64,000 bases of DNA from Clarkia xantiana subsp. parviflora (taxonomy: Eukaryota > Streptophyta > Magnoliopsida > Myrtales > Onagraceae), in the NCBI GenBank assembly GCA_036873135.1, contig JAPTYO010000007.1, positions 27,944,763 through 28,008,762 of the forward strand, read 5' to 3'. The notes below the pieces were generated by a model that saw only the letters and a list, made by a program, of their open reading frames with translations, made no database searches and was not told the origin of the DNA. Shown here piece by piece: positions 1 to 11,423 of this stretch (its first letter is position 1; every line of letters starts with the position of its first letter). Both the position numbers and the translations under genes were made by a program.

Positions 1-1388
1 CCTCGGAGCATGAACTTTTACTGCAGTGGGGAAATAGGAAGCGGCTGAGGTGTGTGAGGGATACCTCCGGAAAATTCAGGGGCGGGGTTCGGATGAAGAT
101 CACTTCTCAGTTTCTTGTTACTTCTTCCAGGTGAGAATTGAACTTAAGTTGCAGCTGAAAGGAAATTCAGTCTTTTCTATGAAGAAGCTAATTAATTTTG
201 CACTGATGAATTGTTGTTTGAGAACGAATATAAGGATTAAAGAATCATACGTTTAGGTTTGATTTGCAGAAATTCAGAGGGAACTGCAGTTAAGGTAAAT
301 TCAGATGAGAAACTTAAGTATTCTTCATCGGAGAAGGAGGAACAATGCTACACAAAGAGAGAAATTGAGGGTTTAGAAGGAAATGGGAAGGGGCGGGTGG
401 ATCCGTATGGGCATGGTGGAGGAGAAGATAGAGATTCCCGGTTTGTTTGGCCCAAGCTGTATATAACTCTGTCGAGTAAAGAGAAGGAAGAAGATTTTCT
501 AGCAATGAAAGGGTGTAAGCCTCCTCAGAGGCCTAAGAAGAGGGCTAAGGTCATCCAAAGAAGCTTACTGGTGAGGATTCTAAAACTCATTTATATATAA
601 AGCAAGGACTTGAATCTCTTCATTTGGTTTTAAACGGTTTTCGTCCAAGTCGATCTGGAAATCGAATAGATTTGTGATTCTACAACAACGAAAATTTTAT
701 ATTTTTGGAGGATTCGCGTTCTTTCTTAGGGTTTTGAATGAGAAAGCTTCTGTTGATTGTGAGATGATGGGTTTTGTAGAGATGAAATGTGAAATGTACT
801 AATGAAATGTTTGTGGGGGGTGGCAGTTGGTAAGTCCAGGAGCTTGGTTGGCTGATATGTCTCAAGAGAGGTATGAAGTGAGGGAGAAAAAGGGTTCTAA
901 GAAGGTACTACTTCCTCTTTGTATCATTTCATCTCGGGTTAATAGCCCGGATGATACTACATATTTGAGTAACGTTATTAGCTGTTACAACAACAGAAAA
1001 TTGGTACTTTTCGGTGTTGCATGTTTGAAATGTTGTCATTTGTTGAACTATGCATCTACCTTGATTCGGTTGACTTGGCCATGGCTCGACCCGGCTGGGA
1101 CCAAATTGACCTATATGGGTCAAACCCAGCCTGGGAGTGGAGCCCTGGCTGGATTAATTTGACTCATCTAAGGCTCAACCCCTTGAGTTGGGTTTGACCT
1201 AGCTCTAGATGGTTCAATTGAGCCAAGGTCGACTCGAGAATTTAATTGATGTATCAAATGATAACATTTTCAAAACACGTGGTACGATTAGACTTATTAA
1301 CCGTTTGATCATGGTGGTTGTGACGCAGAGAACAAGAGGCCTGAAGTCCATGGGAGGAGGAGGGAGTGTGGAAACTGGTTCGGAATGA
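1..1388 (+). CDS. DUF1639 family protein, 3' part (5' end outside window)
   Basis: Spliced model: exons <1-130, 270-570, 827-904 and 1329-1388, all with GT-AG borders and continuous phase. The first exon is open to the window edge in the frame starting at base 3. Near its start it encodes LLLQWGNRKRLRC, a signature of the plant DUF1639 family. Exon 2 carries the WPKLYITLSSKEKEEDF block followed by the basic RPKKRAK stretch. Exon 3 carries SPGAWLADMSQERYEVREKK. The last exon ends with RGLKSMGGGGSVETGSE before TGA, as family members typically do. The function of DUF1639 proteins is not established. The basic patches suggest a nuclear location, but that is inference. The amino terminus and promoter lie upstream of the window. 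Family assignment is strong; exon 1 is only partly visible. Confidence 0.88.
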
Positions 1389-2115
1389 GACCTTCTCTTA
1401 TCAGTAACTTCTATGTAAATCTGTAGAAGGTAGATTTCTGTTTGAATAGATTCGCCATTGTAAGTAGTTTGTTCTCATGGTGGAAAAATGTATCTTCACT
1501 TGCAGGAGGTTAATAACATGTATGTTTGTATAATTTGAAATCTTAATAATATATAGGGTTAAAAACTCAAAAGCAGTGTAGTATATGTTATGCTGCACTT
1601 TGACGTCTCAGTTTTTCGATCCATGGAAAATAACCTATTTATTGTCTCATGATTAAATTGTTATTGGTCTCACAAATTTCAATTTTTTTAGATTTGGTTT
1701 TCCGTCCAATTTTGAGGATAATTTTGATGGATTGAGATGGAAAGACAATTTTCCCCCTTATTATTATTATTATTATTTTGTAAAGCCATCCGTCCGATTC
1801 CGAGCCACCCACCTCCGATTTCGGCCATTCATCTCTAAATTGAGGTCGGAAGCAATCAGAATCGCATGCAATCACCGGTGGCGAAGCGGTGGAATTCACC
1901 GACGGGGAAGGAGCTGCGGGAGCCGTCGCGGACATTGCTTGCTACTGAATTGACTCAACAACTTCAGAACCAGAATTCCTAAATCCTAATCTTAGTAGAG
2001 TACTGCCCAGAGAGAGAAGGTGTGAAAATGGTGGAGAAAGGAAAGCTTTGTAGAAGTGGCGCTGTTGGTGTGGAATTTCGAATTTCTACGCAAAGAGGAA
2101 GAGGAAAGTTTTTAT
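1389..2115. other. intergenic region after the DUF1639 gene
   Basis: No convincing gene. It contains a short ATT-type microsatellite at about 1758-1776 and a GC-richer patch at 1790-1950 that is open on both strands. That patch has no start context, splice partners or recognised domain. A 19-base segment at 1623-1641 recurs in inverted orientation at 3319-3337. Confidence 0.5.
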
Positions 2116-2460
2116 TGGGTAATTCAGTGCCATTGCATGTCGGAATCGCAGGACGGGAATGGAGGGCCAGCAGGATGTGGACGGAGATGGCAGATTGGAG
2201 ACGGCAGTGATGATCATCGAAAATTGCAGTAGTGACCTAATTCTGGCCGAGGCTAATTTGGACATTTTATATTTTATTCGGTCATGTGTTGGTCACCTAA
2301 CCGACTTCTAGGGTAATTCAGTGTCGTTGCATGTCGGAATCGCAGGATGGGAGCAGAGGGCCAACAGGATGTGGACGGAGATGGCAGATCGGAGATTGCA
2401 GCAATGATCGAAAATAGCAGTGGTCGAGGCTAATTTGGACATCTAATATTTTATTCGGTC
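2116..2460 (+). repeat. tandem duplication of a ~150-190-bp segment
   Basis: The segment beginning GGTAATTCAGTG at 2117 recurs at about 2311. Both copies then share the blocks GTCGGAATCGCAGGA, GATGTGGACGGAGATGGCAGA and CGAGGCTAATTTGGACAT in the same order, and both end in ATTTTATTCGGTC. The first copy has extra sequence near its end. Open frames in this stretch are short and look like by-products of the repeat. Confidence 0.75.
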
Positions 2461-3318
2461 GTGTTTGGATGGATGTAATCCCACATTACGTCCCACATTA
2501 CATCAACATTACATTGTTTGGTCTGTCAAACGACGTAATGTACATTGTAGTATAATGTGCATTGTAATCTCAGATTACGTCCAAACTCCATTCAACGTAA
2601 TGTGAAATTACATCCAACATTACGGAGTGTTATTATTTTATTAATATTTATTAAATAAACAAAATAATTTGTATTATCATTATAGTTTATTATGATAATA
2701 ATTTTGTTATTATTAGTAATTTTTTTATTTTTTATCTACTTCATAACTCATTATTATAATAAATAATAATACACATGATGTTCGCAAAAATGAGTAAAGT
2801 ATTTTCAATACATTTTTTTTTATGAAAATTATCTTATAAAACTACATATAATGTTTTAACTATTAGAATTTTAATAGTTTGGCATATTGAGTTTACATAT
2901 TTTATTTTTAGAACTCATAAAAGACTATAGTATTAACCACAAAACATAAATTTTAAGTAGTTATTTTTTGTCAAAATATTTTTCTTTTTTAAATCTTATC
3001 ATATTAAGATGTAATATACTATCTATAAATTAAGAATAAAGATACCATTCAGACACCCACGTTGAGAGATGTTCTAAATGTGTCTAAATATTAAAATGTC
3101 ACTAAAGTTGGAGTTTATTACGTAGTTGCCACCGTGAGATAAAATGGCATTTCGACGTTCCAAATGCCGGAATGTCTATGCACATTACAACAGATACCAA
3201 ACACTGTAATTTAACATTACACACTACACATTACAGCAAAAACCAAACACTGTAATCTAACATTTTAAGTAATCTCAAATTACTTGTAATCTCACATTAC
3301 GTACATCCAAACGTCCCC
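2457..3318. mobile_element. Tourist-like (PIF/Harbinger-type) non-autonomous element
   Basis: The left end reads GTGTTTGGATGGATGTAAT. The right end read on the other strand is GGGGACGTTTGGATGTACG, so the ends are imperfect terminal inverted repeats rich in the GTTTGGATG and GTAATNT motifs. The sub-terminal sequence keeps repeating variants of ACATTACGT on both sides. The AT-rich interior has no coding capacity. The same family recurs at 29906-31588, where a TTA target duplication is visible. No clean duplication is seen here. Confidence 0.7.
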
Positions 3319-3337
3319 TAAATAGGTTATTTTCCAT

Positions 3338-3869
3338 CAGATTTATTACTTCACTTTTTCGGCCAATTTTAGCTTGCCACTTAAATTTTGTTGTAACTAT
3401 AATAATAAGAGTAAATTAGTTTGAACTATAGGTCATGGTGCACAAATCTTATACATTGGACAACGAATCGTAACAAAAAAAATTAAGATTCTAAATCACA
3501 ATTTAACTTATACTTTAAACTGTTTTTAGGTTCTTTAACCTATAATAATATCCTGAAGTTCGTGTAGTGGAATCAAACTTATTGCTAGTATATTTATATT
3601 ACAAATACACGATAATAAGGAAATAAAATCATCATTCTTCAAAAATACGATTCCACAAAACCTAAGTGTGATAGCTAAAACAGTTGATGTAAATCTATGC
3701 GACTCAAAATCCACCCGCTATTTCCAACCAAACTGACCTTTATGCATAAGCAGCATAACAATGGTGAACTACTTCTGCTAGTTGGCAGCAGAGTTCCCAG
3801 TGCTGTAGTTTTTCCAAGTGACTAATGGGAGAAAAGGCAGCATCCATTGGATTAGGAATAGCTCGAGGC
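3338..3869. other. spacer containing the TIC40 3' flank
   Basis: AT-rich sequence with no long open frame. The part nearest 3870 should hold the 3' UTR and polyadenylation signals of the minus-strand TIC40 gene. No single poly(A) signal could be chosen with confidence. Confidence 0.5.
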
Positions 3870-6800
3870 TCAAGGGCCGGTCACCCCCGGGAAAAGTTCC
3901 GATATCTTATTGAACACATCCATCACCTGAGAATCCGAACAATAACCAAGTAAGATAGATACCTTGCTCCTCACGATAGATCATTATATCATTTCAATAC
4001 ATGATGCATCTTTGGCCAAAAAAAAATACATGATGCACCTATATAAACCGGCTGCCATTATTAGCAATTAGTGAAAAGTGAGCAAAACAAGTTTACCTCC
4101 TTGTCGTTTTGGTACTTGGCGATACTCATTGGGTTTTGAGAACACTGCAAAAGCAGGATACCGTAGTATTAAGGATATCGTAACTCTAAGGATCTATCTG
4201 TTCTAGTTATATTATAGATGAAGAATACATACATCCATGATGGCTTGTTGGACTCTGGGGTTTTGGAATGCCATGGCTACTTCGGGATTCGCCATAATTT
4301 TCGATATGACTTCTTCTGGTGTAAGACCAATTTGATCTGGCAAGATGGAAGAGCGTGAGTAAATTACAGCAACCGAGTCGATTGTTATTTTCCTTGAAAG
4401 AGCTGTTGTTACTTACCAAATTGCTGCTTAACCTCAGGACTGCTAAGATCAAAGTTTTTCAACGAGTCCATCATTCTGCTGTCCCATTCATTGCTACCAC
4501 CCATGTTATTCCTGGAACATCCGTCAAAACGGCAACAAAGTTGATCATCAATGTTTGGAGAACATATAAAAGAGTAGATCAGATAATAGAAGGCCAAGTT
4601 CATACCAACTCTGTTCTTTTTCTTCTTCTTCTTCTTCGTATTATTATTTATTATATTGTAATCATTATTATATAAATTGGGCACAATTCCAAACATTGAA
4701 AAGCTCATGTCGAGAGTTCATTCCTTTGGCAAAAATACTTGCTACGACTTAGCTGAAGCACGAACCAAATAGTGCTTTTGCTAATAAATTGTAAAGCAAG
4801 TTTGGGGCTCCTTCTATTTCATAGCAACATGAAGAAAAAAGACAAAACTTACGACGGAAATAGTGTATTAATGTAACATTATAAGGCAGGTTTCTTCAAT
4901 CTAGAATCAGAGACTTACAAAAAAAAAATTCAAAGAAATGAATGCAGTGATTAGGTGAATGTAGGATTGTCTAACTAGTATAAATTATATATGTATATAT
5001 AACTGCAATTAGAAAATGGCAAGAATCAAATAACTATGTGGTCTACTTATAATAAGCCCATCCAAGTTTCTGAACCAAGACTACTGTTATAGATAATACA
5101 GGTGAAAGATGGATATATTTCAGTTTGAATCCATAACCGAATAAAAAAGTTGCCATGTTAATATAGACCACACTAAGATCTAAGACATGTGGAACTTACA
5201 GCATATCTTCGAGTTGTCGGCGGTACTGTGGGTTCTGTAGCATCCCTAGTAAAAATTGCCAGTGGACTATTATTAGTGTCAAGAATAATATATGATACGT
5301 AGTACCTAACTTTTGACTAAAATGAATCATATGGATGGTCATCATAAACTCTTTTCTCATACATAAATCATGTAATCGGATTTCAGAAGAACCATTTCTC
5401 AAACTTACATTTGAAAGTGTCAGGATTCCTCATCTCCTCAGGTAAGTAGCTGCATTAATATGAGTATTAGAAGTGACGATAGTTTCAGTAGAGTAAGCGA
5501 GCAAACCCACCCCAACAAAATATGGATCTTCTGTACATCAAAAACAACGCTAGCTAATTATTGTATTAAGTATTGTTTCCTGTCTAATCTAGAGAAATGA
5601 CATGGCGGTCACAATATCTATGCAATATGGTCTTAACCAAGTGCCACCATGTTCATACCAGCATGTCAGTTGTCATCTATATCAGGACTGCAAATAGACT
5701 GAAGAGTTGACCTAAGGGATTAGATCTTACGGGAAAACCATCTTTTGTACAGTTGGGTCTTCCATCATTTTCTCCAAAGCATCCACCGACATTCCTGGCC
5801 CTGGCCAACACAGAATATATAATATCAGTCTCTTTACAAAGTCAAAAGATGAAATCATGAAAATGATCGTCATTATGAACAAAAACTCAGACCTACCAGA
5901 ATAAGATACTAGCACGAATAAATAAGGGGTTCAGTTTAAGTACACTTACCGGCTGAATTGGTCCCTCCAAAAGCACCAGTGTTGGAGTTAAAAGCAGCTC
6001 CATTTTGAGAAGCCTTCATGAAATATAGAACAGTGAAATCCACTAATATATTTGGCAAAAAAAAAGCAAAATATATATATAACAACAACTGAGTTAACCA
6101 TAAGAGTTAAGTGTTAACTGTTAACCTCTCAATGGACTAAAACTTACATCAGCTGTGTATTGGGCACCACTAGGTTGGGTATCCTTGGATGAACTCGTGT
6201 CAGAGACATTACTGAAGCCTTCAAATGGGCTCTTTTGTTGAGTTTCTTCAGGGGAAACATCAGTAAAAGCTGCAAATAGAAGAACCTTAAGTGACGCATA
6301 AAAAAAATGAACATATATACACAAACAGAGAGCTGTCAAAATCACAGATGACCCAATCCCAAAGAAAATTTAGAAGCTCCAGGCATACAACAGTTCTTCA
6401 AGTATAAACTCGCAACTGAATAATATCCAAAAAAATATAGAGAATACAGATTCGTTCCTTACCATATTTCTTTGGCTCCACCTTGATTGTTGTCTCTACT
6501 TTTGGTTCGGCAGTTGGAACAGCCTTTACTTTGGCAGACTCAACTTTTGTCGCAGAAATATCTACTGTACGAGGTTGAGTAGCACTAACAGGGGAGGATG
6601 TGGGTGATGAGCTTGGAGGTGCCACAAAAGGAGAAGGTGCTGTGAAAGGAGAAGGTGCTGTGAAAGGAGAAGGTGATGAAAATGGAGAAGGTGACACTGG
6701 AGGAAATCCAGCAGTGTTGAACGGGCTGTTCTGAGTGTTCATCCCGCCCATCATAGCCTTCATAGCTTGTTGCATTGCATATTTCTGGGGTCACGTGAAG

Positions 6801-8560
6801 AGTTAATTGGGTATGCAAAGATAATATAAAGAGCTAGAGAGTACTACAATGCAAATTAAACAGCTAAATGGTTACAGTTGATTTCCATAAAAGCCAACTA
6901 TGATTGGCTAAAGGATAGATAAGCGGGTATAATTGGGCAGGGCATTTGCCTGTTGAAATCTTTCAAACTAGTCGTAGACCGTCAATAATTGTACAATAGC
7001 ATCAAGCTAAAGGAAGATTCTTCAAGCCAAGTAGTGCAATGTGCACTAGCAAATTTTATCCAGGTCAGGTGTGCAACAATTATGCTTATACTTATATAAG
7101 GCGAGAATGTGTTCTAGTTATATAAAATAAAAAAGGTAAACCGTGTTTTATTTCATAAAGAAGGCTTCTGCATTTTTAAAGGAAAAAAAGATGAGCTTAA
7201 CATCTGATTTTTAAGCCGTTAAATATTCCTACTACAATCCCCAAAGGAATACATATCTCATTAGCGGATCAAATAGCGCAGTATGCCTAAAGGTTTTATC
7301 TGATATCTTGGAAATTGGAAAGGTGCATACCTTCAAGTTTGATGCCACCTGCCATCAAAATCACAAAGTGAGATACGCAGTCTAATTACCAAAGTTTAAA
7401 CCAGAACTACCAAGTGTCTGTTCTTACAATAGAGAAAAGAGCAGAGAACCCAACTCCAACACCGATCCAGAAGAGTGGCGACCCCCTAAAGAAAAGAGAC
7501 ATATCAAGGGGAGTGCTTTTGAAGAATTGAATGTTTCCTTCTTAAAGTACAGAAGCATATAGGCAAAGTAAACGAAGACCAGTAGGCATAGCAGGAAATA
7601 ACAAAGAGGGAAGGATGGGAAGAATAACAATACATAACTTCTTTAAGTTAAAATTAAGAGCCTTGAGTTAAGAGAATTGAGCTCAAATCACATGCTGGTT
7701 TCTGAAGGCTCTCAAATTTAAATGAAGCAGATAAATGCTAGAATGTCTGCCGTAACAGGAACACTCTTGATATCTCCTGATAACTCGACAGTACTTAGAT
7801 CATGAGAAACTTTTGGAGAAGCAATTAAACTGAATGCTGAGAGTAAGATAAATTACACAGAAGATGATGCAGGCGGAATAGGCTGTGGCGGCGGAACAGC
7901 AACTGAAGTCGTTTCTTTACTTTTAGATGATGAAATCCAAGCAAACCGGTCTGGCACCGACTTCGCCGGAGCTGTCAACAGCATTTTTAAGATTTGCTTC
8001 AGAATAGACAGCAAAAGGTGTAATGTAATCGTGCGCCAAACTTTAGATCAATTGCAGTCCAAACTAGATTAAAGTATAAGTTCTTTACAATGTTTGAACA
8101 AAATCGTCATCAATCAGCTTTTTAAGGACCCTAATCTAAATGCTGACTCAAATCCACCATAGAGCACGGCCCCATAACCTCCGAATTCTCATAGAATCAG
8201 AGACTAATACCGATAAAAGTATCATATGTCCATCCACTTTGTTCCAGAACTAGAACATCAGTCAAAGCTGAAATGCTAGAAAAATACTCTATGGGAGAGG
8301 AGGAAGGAGCAATAGATAGCAATCGGATTACCAGATTCTGCTTGGCTCTGACGTGAATGCAGAGAAACTTGATGCTCAGGTCTTGCCTGGCACGAGAAGT
8401 TCCTCATGGATAGATTCCGGTAGCTTCGCTGATGGACAGAGCCGTTGCTGCTGCTGCTACTGCTGTTGTTGTCGGAGCTGTGAGAGAAGCGTCGGCCAGG
8501 GGGAGAATAGATGTGCGGCGATGACTGGAAGCTAGCGGCCATGGCTGGAAAGGGGCTCAT
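3870..8560 (-). CDS. TIC40: TIC40, chloroplast inner-envelope protein import co-chaperone
   Basis: Fourteen minus-strand exons: 8332-8560, 7857-7971, 7428-7485, 7331-7348, 6463-6784, 6148-6269, 5950-6013, 5731-5794, 5409-5449, 5200-5245, 4417-4511, 4233-4336, 4097-4144 and 3870-3926. They join in frame to 460 residues, close to the usual family length. Residues 1 to about 110 are Ser-rich with few acidic residues, as in a chloroplast transit peptide. One membrane segment covers about 117-134 (SPLFWIGVGVGFSALFSI). A Pro/Ser/Phe linker follows. The C-terminal half holds EKMMEDPTVQKMV, LPEEMRNPDTFKWML and the Sti1/Hop-like domain ending MDVFNKISELFPG. In the known family TIC40 is anchored in the inner envelope, faces the stroma, and couples TIC110 to the stromal chaperone motor. 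The 18-bp exon 7331-7348 is unusually small, but its boundaries are clear. Confidence 0.95.
6628..6690 (-). repeat. in-frame 18-bp coding minisatellite in TIC40 exon 5
   Basis: The plus strand shows GGAGAAGGTGCTGTGAAA repeated with small changes. Each unit encodes a SPF-containing hexapeptide (SPFTAP-like) on the minus strand. The unit is a multiple of three, so copy-number change would preserve the TIC40 frame. It lies in the Pro/Ser-rich linker between the membrane segment and the Sti1 domain, a region that varies between species. Confidence 0.8.
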
Positions 8561-8775
8561 GGCTGAGCTCTGTTGAGGAGATTACCGGAGAGAAAATGGA
8601 GGAGAAGAGAAGACTGAAGAAGGTTTTGAGATCATCCAGTTGACACAGATAGACAGAAGGAAGGTTTTACGTTCTTCAACTACTTTCCTCGACTGCGGCC
8701 CAAAAAATGGAAGGCCCAACTTAATGAATGCTGTCGTGTTGCTAAATTGGTCTCAAGTATTTACTAAACTTCATT
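8561..8775 (-). promoter_or_regulatory. 5' UTR and proximal promoter region of TIC40
   Basis: This is the short interval between the TIC40 start codon and a LINE insertion 222 bp upstream. The part nearest the gene is purine-rich on the plus strand (pyrimidine-rich on the transcribed strand), typical of a plant 5' leader. No clear TATA box was found, which is common for plastid-protein genes. The limits are inferred from position only. Confidence 0.4.
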
Positions 8776-8782
8776 CACACCC

Positions 8783-9274
8783 TTTTTTTTTTTTTTTTTT
8801 GTAAATGAAAGGAATTATAACTAGCAAAACTACAAAGTGGTAGAGCTAGACAGAACACGTCTACTCTCAGAATGACCACAAATGTCGAATAAAACAATGT
8901 TTGCTAGATCCACTGGTACTTCATGCAGTTGAACAAATTGATACTCCAAATGCACGGCTCCTTTGACTAGATGATCCACCAATTTGTTTGTTTCCTGATA
9001 AATATGTATGAGTTTGTATCGTGTAAAACACCCAAGTAAAGACCTGCAACCAGAAATCAAAGGCATTAGAGGTATATCACTATTTGAATTCTCGACAATA
9101 AGGTTGATTGCTTCTTTTGCATCCGACTCAATATATATCGAACTAATGTGTAAGTCTTTAGCAATAAGCAAACCATCCCTTATAGCCCATAGTTCAGCCA
9201 CAAGACTATTTGAAATCCCGAGTTTCCTTTGAAATCCTTTGATCCAACCTCCAAATCATTTCTAATGACTCCTC
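8783..9274 (-). mobile_element. 5'-truncated LINE fragment with RNase H domain and poly(A) tail
   Basis: On the minus strand an open frame encodes a plant LINE-type RNase H domain (RVT_3): KLGISNSLVAELWAIRDGL, then the IYIESDAKEAI strand and a QETNKLVDHLVKG segment. The plus-strand ORF span is 8830-9201, but homology starts a little upstream near 9250. The element ends in an 18-A tail, seen as T at 8783-8800. CACACCCTT flanks both sides (8776-8784 overlapping the tail, and 9275-9283), consistent with a target-site duplication from target-primed reverse transcription. Only the 3' end of the LINE was inserted. It lies just upstream of TIC40, in the same orientation. Confidence 0.85.
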
Positions 9275-9639
9275 CACACCCTTATTATTTTATTTTCTTC
9301 CGTATAATTCATTTGTTTGTATTTTAACAATTTTAAATGCATAATTATCTATATATAATATAATATAATTTGATGTGTTTAATAAGTGCTTAACAAGTAA
9401 GCAAGTTTAATTTTTTAACTCAATCTTATTGGTCCATCTAAATCATATGTTACAAATTGTCATGTGTCATCATCCTTGAAATTGTTTCAAAGCTCTACAT
9501 TGAGTCTTGAAAGGGTTACAACAAAATATTAATTAATATTGTAATCAAAACTAAAATAAAAATAAAATTTACTTATGCTTAATTTTTTCCACCTATATTA
9601 ATATTATAATAATGTTTAGATTTGAATTTGAATAAATAT

Positions 9640-9677
<38 letters not shown>

Positions 9678-9890
9678 AATAAATATAAAAATAAAAATCT
9701 ACATATTATCATGTGACATAATCCTTTTAAGTATTTAGACACCATAAATTGTTACATATATCTACATAAGTGGTTAGAATTCTTTAATAAATTACATAAC
9801 AATATTAGTAAATAATCTACTAATTTTTTTTAACTATTCTTCATTTTTTTCTATCTAATTAAATAATATTTTGGATTGTTATATCGACTA

Positions 9891-9894
<4 letters not shown>

Positions 9895-9971
<77 letters not shown>

Positions 9972-9981
9972 TTAGGGTTTA
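9895..9981. repeat. (TA)n microsatellite followed by telomere-like GGGTTTA units
   Basis: About 70 bp of uninterrupted TA is followed directly by GGGTTTAGGGTTTAG. The second motif matches the plant telomere unit (TTTAGGG) for about two copies. This is short enough to be a telobox-type motif or a repair scar, not a true interstitial telomere array. Confidence 0.8.
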
Positions 9982-10524
9982 GTTAATATATATAAATAAA
10001 AAAGTATATATAATAATAATAAAAATTTCACCTGGAGCTCTAGATTTAAAAGAATATTTCACATTCACTTTAAAATGACCGTTACATTTGTCAAATAGGC
10101 AAAATTAAACATAAAATAATAACAATAGAAAAAAAATCAAGCTTTGCACCCTATCAAATTACTTTATAATTGCACTATAATTCGGGAATAAAAAAAATAA
10201 AATGAAAACATAAGAAACTATATGAAAAATTAACAATTTTGAATACATATATTGTAGTTAAAATGTTTTTTAGGCAAAATATAACTACAATTAGTTTCGT
10301 CTATTTTTTATTATAAAAAAATACATGTATTAAAATACATAAAGTAAAACTAAAATTATATATAGACAAATAGATATATTTATATAAGTTAAAGTGTTAT
10401 ATATACACTCAAAGTTTTTCATTTGCATTAAATAAATTATTTCAAATAATATAATCAACAAAATCGATTATCAAAATCAAAATTGAATTTTTCTAATATC
10501 TCAACAATTGCATTAACAAACAAT

Positions 10525-10541
10525 CACCGCGTTGCGCGGTG
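10525..10541. repeat. Helitron-type GC hairpin
   Basis: Seven-base perfect stem CACCGCG / CGCGGTG around a TTG loop in very AT-rich surroundings. It resembles the 3'-terminal hairpins at 20936 and 27707. No CTRR end follows at the expected distance, so it may be a decayed Helitron end. Confidence 0.45.
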
Positions 10542-11177
10542 TAATAGTTCATCACTTTTAACTAAGAGGTCATTGGTTCAAAATTTTCTGAGACCATGTG
10601 AGTTGAAAAATATTCATTACCAACAACGGCCCGACTTTATATGAACCGAGTGATAATTGATCTAGGTATGAAGCAAATATGTGTTATAGATACTATCATA
10701 GTAATAAGGACCCCTAAGACCACCTCACAAAAAACTAAAAAAATATTTGTAATTGTGATGTTGCAACAACAACACGATGTATGACAAGACACAAAATTAC
10801 TTTATATATTCATCTTAAAGTTACTAACACGAACACTTAATAAGACATGAATATTACATACTTGATTGTATTTGTGTAAGGCCGAGTTTCTTCTACTTGG
10901 ATACACATCATATATTCCAAAAGCAGAGTGGTTCTTAATTGAACTTGCAACTCCTAAATCTTATTCAATGCTTATCGCCAACTAAATATAGAAATTTCCA
11001 ATGCTTCAACAATCAAAGACGATGCTTTGAAATTGAATCCTCACATTATACATTCAAGTCTATCGCGAAAAAAAAAAAACAGATCATGCCCTAGCTAACA
11101 CAACTCCCAAACTTAAGCATTTACAATTAGAAATTACAGCTAACTAGCACAAAATCACAACGTCGAATAGATAGCGA

Positions 11178-11423
11178 TTAATCGGAATGAGAATCCGAAT
11201 CGGAGTCGAAGCCGGAATCGGAATCGGAGTCGGAGAGGAGAGGAGGGAAGCAGAGGCAGGACCAGAGAGCGACTGCCACGGAGCGGAGGTTTCGGAAAGG
11301 GTAGCAGAAGAGGAGATGCAAGAGCTGGTCGCTGCTGAATTGTTCTGGATTAGACGATATGAACTGACAAAAGTTCGCCGACACGTTGGCCACCGCCACT
11401 ACGACGCCGCTGTTCAATACCAT
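11178..11423 (-). CDS. small hypothetical protein, 81 aa, with Ser/Asp-rich tail
   Basis: Single-exon minus-strand frame starting MVLNSGVVVAVANVSANFC. The frame stays open 31 codons further upstream, to 11516. The internal ATG at 11423 was preferred because the upstream part (Ile/His/Lys-rich, then a basic stretch) looks like translated leader. The protein has a hydrophobic N-terminal half, an aromatic/basic centre (LLFCYPFRNLRSVAVALWSC) and a C-terminal Ser-Asp repeat tail. Codons are GC-richer than the flanks, which supports coding. Family unknown to me; no function is claimed. The Ser-Asp repeat makes the opposite strand open too, so a chance frame cannot be excluded. Confidence 0.55.
   Translation of the reverse strand: MVLNSGVVVAVANVSANFCQFISSNPEQFSSDQLLHLLFCYPFRNLRSVAVALWSCLCFPPLLSDSDSDSGFDSDSDSHSD

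Larger units (their letters stand above)
9284..11177. other. AT-rich intergenic stretch with microsatellites
   Basis: No gene seen. It contains a TA run at about 9647-9673 and a longer one at about 9895-9966. Two telomere-like TTTAGGG units lie directly after the longer run at 9967-9981. A perfect hairpin of Helitron type is at 10525-10541. The rest is AT-rich with no open frame above background. Confidence 0.6.

Noticed and set aside
9967..9981. Interstitial telomere array
   Set aside because: Only about two TTTAGGG units are present; this is too short to call a telomere remnant.
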